Below are positions 59,101-64,000 of a DNA stretch of 64,000 nucleotides, in pieces. The position numbers and the translations under genes were made by a program. Location of the stretch: positions 62,001-126,000 of the forward strand of contig NZ_NMVJ01000007.1 of assembly GCF_002250565.1 (NCBI RefSeq), written 5' to 3'. Position 1 is the first letter of the stretch, and each line of letters opens with the position of its first letter. Below the pieces are notes generated by a model that worked only from the letters and a program-made list of their open reading frames with translations, had not been told where the DNA came from and did no database searches. This stretch comes from Parenemella sanctibonifatiensis (GTDB taxonomy: Bacteria; Actinomycetota; Actinomycetes; Propionibacteriales; Propionibacteriaceae).

Positions 59101-60127
59101 GAAGTTTGACGTCGTGATCGGCAACCCTCCCTATCAGGAGGAGGCCCAGGGCGCTGGAACCCGAGACACGCCCGTCTATCACCTCTTCATGGACGCCGCG
59201 TACGAGGCAGGGCGGAAGGCCGTGCTCATCACACCGGCGCGGTTCCTCTTCAACGCCGGCTTCACCCCAAAAGCCTGGAACGCCAAGATGCTCGCGGACC
59301 CTCACCTCTCCGTCTCCCACTTCGTCCCCAACAGCGATGACCTCTTCCCGGGCACCGACATCAAGGGCGGCATCGCCGTCACATACCGCGACGACGCTGT
59401 CGCCGGCGACCCCATTACCACCTTCGCTTCACACCCCGAGTTGAACGGCATCCTCCAAGCTGTTCTGACCCACCACTCCGCACCGCTCTCATCCATCATC
59501 ACTAGCGGGCGCGCGTACTCGTACACCGCCAACATGCACACGGATAATCCCCAAGCATCGGCCAGAATGTCCAGCGACGCTCAACTTCGTGTGAGCACCA
59601 ACGCGTTCGAGCAGCTTCCGTTCCTGTTCACAGAGCATCGTGAGGGCGACCGCTCGGACCACGTGCAAGTCCTTGGAGTGCTGAAGAATCGTCGCACGAA
59701 GAGGTGGATTAGAGCCGACTACATCACTGGGCCTGACAGCTTCCAGGGCTTCAAAGTCGCGCTGCCAGCCGCCAATGGCACCGGCAAGTTCGGCGAGGTG
59801 CTCTCGACCCCCGTTCCGCTCGGCCCAGGAGAGGCCGTCACTCAAACGTTCATCACGGTGGGCAACTTCTCAAGCGGGGCCGAGGCAGAGGCGTGCCGCA
59901 GATACATCGCTTCGAAGTTCGCACGAGCGCTCCTCAGCGTCCTCAAGATCACTCAGCACAACCCGGCCAAAGTGTGGCGATACGTGCCGCTCCAAGACTT
60001 CACCGCCGGGTCAGACCTGAATTGGAGCCGATCAATCCCTCAGATCGACCAGCAGCTCTACTCAAAATACGGGCTAACTGCGGAGCAAATCGACTTCATC
60101 GACACCAACGTCACGCCGATGGACTAG
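59093..60127 (+). CDS. Methyltransferase C-half with NPPY motif and probable target-recognition region
   Basis: A 344-aa protein that begins KKFDVVIGNPPYQEE, the catalytic motif IV of N6-adenine methyltransferases at residues 11-14, with no SAM-binding domain before it. It continues with VYHLFMDAAYEAGRKAVLIT and FPGTDIKGGIAVTYRDD as in Eco57I-type enzymes; the remainder (about 150-344) likely recognises DNA. It must pair with the C-terminus of the helicase protein or with the first protein to form an active site. Its last 17 bp overlap the convergent gene. Confidence 0.85.
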   Translation: MSKKFDVVIGNPPYQEEAQGAGTRDTPVYHLFMDAAYEAGRKAVLITPARFLFNAGFTPKAWNAKMLADPHLSVSHFVPNSDDLFPGTDIKGGIAVTYRDDAVAGDPITTFASHPELNGILQAVLTHHSAPLSSIITSGRAYSYTANMHTDNPQASARMSSDAQLRVSTNAFEQLPFLFTEHREGDRSDHVQVLGVLKNRRTKRWIRADYITGPDSFQGFKVALPAANGTGKFGEVLSTPVPLGPGEAVTQTFITVGNFSSGAEAEACRRYIASKFARALLSVLKITQHNPAKVWRYVPLQDFTAGSDLNWSRSIPQIDQQLYSKYGLTAEQIDFIDTNVTPMD

Positions 60128-60737
60128 GGCGCGCTACTTCAGCCTGACATTCAACTGGCCAAGCGCGGTCCTGACGAAGCCACGCTAGGATCTGCGACGG
60201 CCGATCTGTATTTTCGCGGAGGCGCTTCAGAACCGACCACCCTCGCAGCTGGTACTGCAGATCTGATGCGAGGAACCCTTGATCGCGCCACCTTGCTGCA
60301 GTGGCCGCCTCGCGTCGATCGAGACCAGCGGCAATCCATCCGTCCCGCTCAGTCTCGGTGAAGCCGTGTATTAACCACGACGCGTCCGCCATCGCTTCTG
60401 ACGATACACCTGGACCAATTAGCGGTCGCTTCGTCGTCTGGTACTCGGTCGGTCCTTCTGTTCGCTTCGGCTTTCTGGGACGCTCGGGTCCACCCTGGTC
60501 TCCCCATTGCCATTCGGCTGACTCTGCTTTCGGGTCGACATAGACTCGCCCAAACTTCTCGTACACCCGCCGAATGATCGGGATCTCAAGGCAGCGCTTG
60601 TTAGCCGAATCGACGTACTCTCCCAATTCTTTGAGCGCAACCATTACTTCACTGACGGGCACGCCTAGTTCTCTCGCTAGCCCCTTCGGCGCCTTGACAG
60701 TGCGCTTGCTTGGCGGTTGTTTCTGATCCCAAACCAT
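60111..60737 (-). CDS. IF2_N-like domain protein convergent with the restriction-like operon
   Basis: A 208-aa protein. Residues about 12-55 (LARELGVPVSEVMVALKELG) match the small helical domain at the N-terminus of translation initiation factor IF-2, also used in small nucleic-acid-binding proteins. The middle is Lys/Pro/Glu-rich and disordered, and the C-terminal 80 residues are helical with repeated Trp (WIAAGLDRREAATAARWRDQ). TACTAT on the minus strand (60776-60771) is a plausible -10. Its 3' end overlaps the methyltransferase gene by 17 bp. The upstream DNA is AT-rich for this window. Function unknown; a regulatory or accessory role for the island is a guess. Confidence 0.65.
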   Translation of the reverse strand: MVWDQKQPPSKRTVKAPKGLARELGVPVSEVMVALKELGEYVDSANKRCLEIPIIRRVYEKFGRVYVDPKAESAEWQWGDQGGPERPRKPKRTEGPTEYQTTKRPLIGPGVSSEAMADASWLIHGFTETERDGWIAAGLDRREAATAARWRDQGFLASDLQYQLRGWSVLKRLRENTDRPSQILAWLRQDRAWPVECQAEVARPSPSA

Positions 60738-60813
60738 CCTGCCCCCATAAATGATGGTTCTATGGTACTGATAGTAATGCGAAGAGTCGATGAAGTTACA
60801 AGACTTGACGCAG

Positions 60814-60835
60814 TTATCCACAGACGTGTGGAAAC
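60814..60835. other. Inverted pair of DnaA-box-like sequences
   Basis: TTATCCACA (60814-60822) is a perfect DnaA box; after 4 nt TGTGGAAAC (60827-60835) is an 8-of-9 match in the opposite orientation. Together they form an inverted repeat in the AT-rich upstream region of the IF2_N-like gene. Confidence 0.55.
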
Positions 60836-60904
60836 GGCAGTCAGGCCAGTAAGATCGGCCGACCTGAACACGCCACGTCTGGCCAAAAGCGCGGCAGTGC
60901 ATGC

Positions 60905-61402
60905 TCAGCGCATCGCCGCCGGCGGGCCGTCGAGCCGTTCGTACAGGCCGTCCTTCTCGGCCTCGCGCGCCAGCTCGTCCAGGGCCGCAGCGCGGTTGTC
61001 GCGCTGCCGATCGGCGTACGCAATGAGGTCGGCCAGCCGAACGTAGCGGTGACGGCGCGGCCTGCTGAACGGGATAGCGCCATCCTTGAGGAGCTTCACC
61101 AGCGTCGGCCGCGAGATCCCCAGATAGTTGGCTGCCTCCTGAGTGGTCAGCTGGGCATTGAGCGGCGCCACGTGGACGGCGAGTCCGTGGGTCATCGCCT
61201 CCAACACCTGCACCATCGGCTCGAACGCCCCTGCGGGGATCCGGATGACCTCACCGTGTGGCCCGACCAGGGCCGGTCGTTCGTCCGGCGCCTCCTTCAG
61301 GCCGTCCAACACCGCCTTGAATGCCCCAGCCTCGCGATGCTCGGGCGGCAGGTACGTCCGCGGTTCGCCGGTGGCGGCAGCTGGGGAAGATGCAACAGAC
61401 AT
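60905..61402 (-). CDS. Excisionase-family HTH protein, antitoxin type without its toxin
   Basis: A 165-aa protein with a MerR-like helix-turn-helix in the C-terminal half: LTTQEAANYLGISRPTLVKL then IPFSRPRRHRYVRLADLIAY. The N-terminal half (VLDGLKEAPDERPALVGPHG, IRIPAGAFEPMVQVLEAM) is typical of HTH antitoxins paired with PIN-domain toxins. Normally the toxin gene follows at once. Here the stop is followed by ATG at 60902 (TGAGCATG) opening a frame without PIN motifs that runs into the island, so the partner has been lost or replaced. Confidence 0.85.
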   Translation of the reverse strand: MSVASSPAAATGEPRTYLPPEHREAGAFKAVLDGLKEAPDERPALVGPHGEVIRIPAGAFEPMVQVLEAMTHGLAVHVAPLNAQLTTQEAANYLGISRPTLVKLLKDGAIPFSRPRRHRYVRLADLIAYADRQRDNRAAALDELAREAEKDGLYERLDGPPAAMR

Positions 61403-61442
61403 GCACCCAGTCTAATCGAAAGAAACGAAAGTCAGACGATGT

Positions 61443-61892
61443 TCACCGCCGCGCCCGCGCCAACGCCTCACTCAGGGCGTCCCGACACGCCTCGCTGCGC
61501 TTCTCGCCAAACGTCAGCCGGTACGCCCGTTCCTGCCCGTCGGCCGTGGTGATGCTCACCTTCAGCTTGGGTGTCGCATCCGACAACACGTCGACCCAGG
61601 CGAAGCCGAAGGTGCCCTCCGTCAACGGATAGCTCCGGGTCTGTCGAAAGGGCTGCGAGATCCGCAGTTCGGTGTCGGTCACGGTGAAGACCGAGACGGT
61701 GTCGGCGAGCATCAGCCAGGCCGCCAGCACCCCCAACCCGCCGCCGGCCAGCAGCCCGATCAGGCCGCCAGCGACCCGGGCCTCGCCGATGATCTCGCCG
61801 AGCTCGAGCCCTAAGAAGAACCCCAGCACCAGCATCGCCAGCACGCCGGCGATGCTGTGCCAGACCGGTTTGCGACGGGAGAACGGGGTCAC
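61443..61892 (-). CDS. Small two-helix membrane protein, paralogue 1
   Basis: A 149-aa protein with two hydrophobic helices (about 15-33 and 40-65) and a C-terminal PH-like beta domain (VFTVTDTELRISQPFRQTRS then KLKVSITTADGQERAYRLTF). It starts at GTG 61892 with TPFSRRKPVW. A paralogue lies 28 bp upstream with the same helix-domain plan and the shared core VTDTELRI-QP. Function unknown. Confidence 0.75.
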   Translation of the reverse strand: MTPFSRRKPVWHSIAGVLAMLVLGFFLGLELGEIIGEARVAGGLIGLLAGGGLGVLAAWLMLADTVSVFTVTDTELRISQPFRQTRSYPLTEGTFGFAWVDVLSDATPKLKVSITTADGQERAYRLTFGEKRSEACRDALSEALARARR

Positions 61893-61920
61893 GCCCCCAG
61901 CATGCCAGCGCCGCAGATCC

Positions 61921-62392
61921 CTACTCGTCAAACACGTACCGCAACGGATCATCCTCGCCGCGCACCCGACCCAACCGCTCGCTCAGCGCCACCCGACACT
62001 CCTCGTCCTCCTGCATGCCGAAGCCCAAGATGTAGGACCGCTCGGGCTTCCCGGGCGCGTTGGCCGTCAACTTGAGAGAGAACCGTCCGCGATGACGGCC
62101 GATCCGGGCCATCATGAAGTTGCTGCCCGCCAGCGGATAGATCGCGGTCCCGCGGAGGGGTTGGGTGATGCGCAGTTCGGTGTCCGTCACCTCAAACTTC
62201 GACACCATGTCCCACAGCGTCCACCTCCCGATCAACCCTCCCACCACGAGGCCGGCCACCAGCCCGATCACCCCTCCGACGATCCCGGTCCCGATGGCCT
62301 GCCCCAGTTGGGTCCCGAACCCCCGATCGCCACCGCGGCAGTTGCGCCAGCATGATGACCGCGTAAGGCTTGTGACGGGAAAAGGGAGGCAT
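61921..62392 (-). pseudogene. Small two-helix membrane protein, paralogue 2, frameshifted
   Basis: The expected start MPPFSRHKPYAVIMLAQLPR (ATG 62392) matches the start of paralogue 1 but is in a different frame from the body GFGTQLGQAIGTGIVGGVIG and EVTDTELRITQPLRGTAIYP. Dropping one base from the GGGGG run near 62323 joins them. The intact frame alone could start upstream only in unrelated sequence. Either an assembly error in a homopolymer or an inactivated copy. Confidence 0.7.
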
Positions 62393-62540
62393 GCCATAAG
62401 CATGCAGCGTCACCGGTGACCACTAGTTATTGGCCGCCGCTCAACCGCGCGATCCGCACCACTCGGCGCTTCCCCCAACCCACCCCTTCCTCCATCCCAC
62501 CATCAGGTGGCATGCTGGGCGCAACCAACGAGGGGGACCC

Positions 62541-62984
62541 ATGATCAGCAGACGAGCAGCCGTGATCGGACTGGCATCCGGAGCCGCCATAGCCCTCAGT
62601 GGCTGTCGCGTCGGCGCCGCCGACATCACCATGGCCGTCGGCGAGGCAGCCCGCGCCGTGCCCGGGGTCAGCTCCGCCGGATTCAGCCAGGCGCTCAGCA
62701 TCACGTTCCGCACCGAACTGAACGGCAGCATCAGCCTGGCCACCGAGGACCGCGCCGCCGGCGTAGGCATCTTCGACGAGGCGATGCGCGCGGTCATCAC
62801 CACCATCCACTCCGAGCTCCCCGACGAATCCGGCAAGGCCCTGCTCATCGGCGGCATCACCGGTGGCATCGAGCGACGGGCCAACCCACTCACCCTGCTC
62901 GACCTGTTGCCCGAACAGTCCGGCACCACCGACGTCTCCGGGGTGACCGCCGGCAGCCTGTACGCCAGGTACGGCATCCAATGA
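62541..62984 (+). CDS. Small lipoprotein of unknown function
   Basis: A 147-aa exported protein: MISRRAAVIGLASGAAIALS precedes the lipobox Cys of LSGC. The mature domain (ADITMAVGEAARAVPGVSSA, SITFRTELNGSISLATEDRA) has alternating strands and helices. GAGGGGGA lies 7 nt before ATG 62541. No family recognised. Confidence 0.75.
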   Translation: MISRRAAVIGLASGAAIALSGCRVGAADITMAVGEAARAVPGVSSAGFSQALSITFRTELNGSISLATEDRAAGVGIFDEAMRAVITTIHSELPDESGKALLIGGITGGIERRANPLTLLDLLPEQSGTTDVSGVTAGSLYARYGIQ

Positions 62985-63025
62985 CCGGCCACCCAGCGGG
63001 TCGGCCACAGCGTGGACGTGGAGTC

Positions 63026-63258
63026 ATGCCAGCGACGATTTCGTTCCGCCCTGACGACGAAACCACCCGCGCGCTCAACACACTCACGGCCGACGGCACG
63101 ACGATCTCGACCGCGGTCCGAACCGCCATTGTCGAGGCCGCAGCCCGGCACGCGAAACAGCGCCTCCGCGCAGAGGCCAAGGCTTCGCCGCCGACCCCGA
63201 CGATCGTGCCGAGGCAGCGCAGGTCCTGCACGACTTGGAGTCGCTACGCACCTGGTGA
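63026..63258 (+). pseudogene. Ribbon-helix-helix antitoxin remnant, frameshifted, toxin absent
   Basis: MPATISFRPDDETTRALNTL and DGTTISTAVRTAIVEAAARH are typical of actinobacterial MazE/VapB-like antitoxins. After RLRAEAKA (about 63184) the rest, FAADPDDRAEAAQVLHDLES ending in RTW, is in the neighbouring frame to the stop at 63258. One missing base (GGCTTCGCC for GGCCTTCGCC) explains it. The MazF- or PIN-type toxin that normally follows is not present before the next gene. Confidence 0.75.
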
Positions 63259-63317
63259 CAGCCGTCCTGAGCCCACACCCAACGGCCACCACCCAACAAC
63301 CGAGCTGAACCGCCGGC

Positions 63318-63965
63318 TCACCCCGCGAAGGCAGCGACCAGCCGGCGTACCTCATCGCCGTGCACGCGGAGCTCTTCCACCGGCACGCCCTCATAGAGGA
63401 CACCGGCCAGCGTGGAGGAATCACCCTCGAGCACCTCGGCCCCGGGCGCCTGGCCGCGGGTGATCTGCAGCCTCTGCTCCCACAGCAGGCGATAGGTGTA
63501 CGCCGGCGCGCCCGGCTCGCGGTCATCGCGCAGCCGCAGCTCGAGCTCCAGCGGCTGCTCGGGCCCATGCTCCGGCGCCATCGTCATCATCGACTGCACC
63601 ATCGCGTCCGGGGTCAACCCACAGCCGTCGACCGCGCGAGTCGGCGAGGCCTGCGCCCAGCGGCCGAGCGCCTCGAAGATCGGCGCCAACTCCCTGGCCC
63701 AGGCACTCGCCTCGTACGCCGTCGCCCGAGCCGGCGCCGGCAGCTCCACGCGTTCCACCAGGCCGGCAGACTCGAGGTCGCGCAGCCGAGTCGTCAGGGT
63801 GGCCGGGGTGATGCCGCGTACGCCCTCGGCCAGCTCACTGAAGCGCTTCGGCGCCAACATCAGCTCGCGCACGATCGGGTAGGTCCAGCGATCCCCGAGC
63901 AGCTCCATCGCGTGGGCGGTCGCGCAGGCATCGCCGTGATCGGCGTAGGAACGCTTGATGGGCAT
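63318..63965 (-). CDS. HxlR-family transcriptional regulator
   Basis: A 215-aa regulator whose first 110 residues form an HxlR winged helix: CATAHAMELLGDRWTYPIVR, PKRFSELAEGVRGITPATLT, RLRDLESAGLVERV. The C-terminal 100 residues are an added domain of about five strands, possibly ligand-binding. HxlR proteins often respond to redox or reactive compounds. Only 35 bp of its upstream region is inside the window, so its target cannot be judged. Confidence 0.9.
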   Translation of the reverse strand: MPIKRSYADHGDACATAHAMELLGDRWTYPIVRELMLAPKRFSELAEGVRGITPATLTTRLRDLESAGLVERVELPAPARATAYEASAWARELAPIFEALGRWAQASPTRAVDGCGLTPDAMVQSMMTMAPEHGPEQPLELELRLRDDREPGAPAYTYRLLWEQRLQITRGQAPGAEVLEGDSSTLAGVLYEGVPVEELRVHGDEVRRLVAAFAG

Positions 63966-64000
63966 GGCACCAATCCTGCCACATCGAATATGAACAACAT

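Noticed and set aside
55197-60737. Prophage or integrative element
   Set aside because: No integrase, capsid, portal, relaxase or clear att repeats were found; only the restriction-like genes are present.
60814-60835. Chromosomal replication origin
   Set aside because: Only two DnaA boxes, no dnaA or dnaN nearby and no cluster of boxes; a local operator or element remnant is likelier.

Overview
The window is GC-rich chromosomal DNA from an actinobacterium. Tat-type lipoprotein signals, a MurA with Asp at the usual catalytic Cys, a PIG-L deacetylase of the mycothiol type, the mycobacterial gene order DUF5318-PBP1A-GT87, a SigE-family sigma factor and frequent GTG starts all fit. The frequent CGTACG words and the overall gene set suggest Propionibacteriales (inference only). 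No rRNA, CRISPR array, prophage or complete insertion sequence is visible.

Layout. 1-5042: a carboxylate module of CoA-transferase (cut by the left edge), TRAP transporter DctPQM, terminator and convergent IclR regulator. 5252-10716 (minus): cell-envelope operon DUF5318, class A PBP and a GT87/PIG-V double glycosyltransferase. 10882-20884 (plus): secreted propeller, AI-2E-type exporter, orphan binding lipoprotein, MurA with an in-frame tandem repeat, ECF sigma factor with membrane partner, PIG-L deacetylase. 20929-25894 (minus): patatin, histidine kinase, response regulator and ABC-2 exporter. 25947-28947 (minus): ECF thiamine-precursor importer (YkoC, YkoD, YkoE) behind a TPP riboswitch. 29267-30486: degenerate rhomboid and cyclophilin.

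32473-40927: a divergent glycan module. A HutC-type GntR regulator and an ABC sugar importer run left; a SIS protein, a GH89 alpha-N-acetylglucosaminidase and an S1 sulfatase run right. Neither enzyme has a signal peptide, so sulfated GlcNAc-containing oligosaccharides are probably imported and dismantled in the cytoplasm. Two different short palindromic elements (about 80 nt each) occur on both sides of this module in the order II-I-module-I-II.

41200-43199: CN hydrolase, tRNA-Ala(UGC) and VapBC. 43285-48662: a Fur/Zur-like box overlaps a promoter that drives a methyltransferase and a family-5 ABC importer; the methyltransferase and one permease each carry a single-base frameshift. 49113-54928: an unrecognised helical protein, an old yellow enzyme, a secreted intradiol-dioxygenase-like lipoprotein, and a DtxR/MntR regulator with a CaCA cation exchanger behind a yybP-ykoY (Mn2+) riboswitch.

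55197-60737: a restriction-modification-like island. Three genes that overlap by 8 bp each spread N6-adenine methyltransferase motifs over three polypeptides, the middle one also carrying a GIY-YIG-like N-terminus and an SF2 helicase; a convergent IF2_N-like gene follows. The right flank (60905-63965) holds toxin-antitoxin remnants, a tandem pair of small membrane proteins (one frameshifted), a lipoprotein and an HxlR regulator.

The best candidates for something new are the split methyltransferase/helicase locus, the paired palindromic elements bracketing the glycan module, and the metal-box-controlled family-5 importer with a linked methyltransferase.
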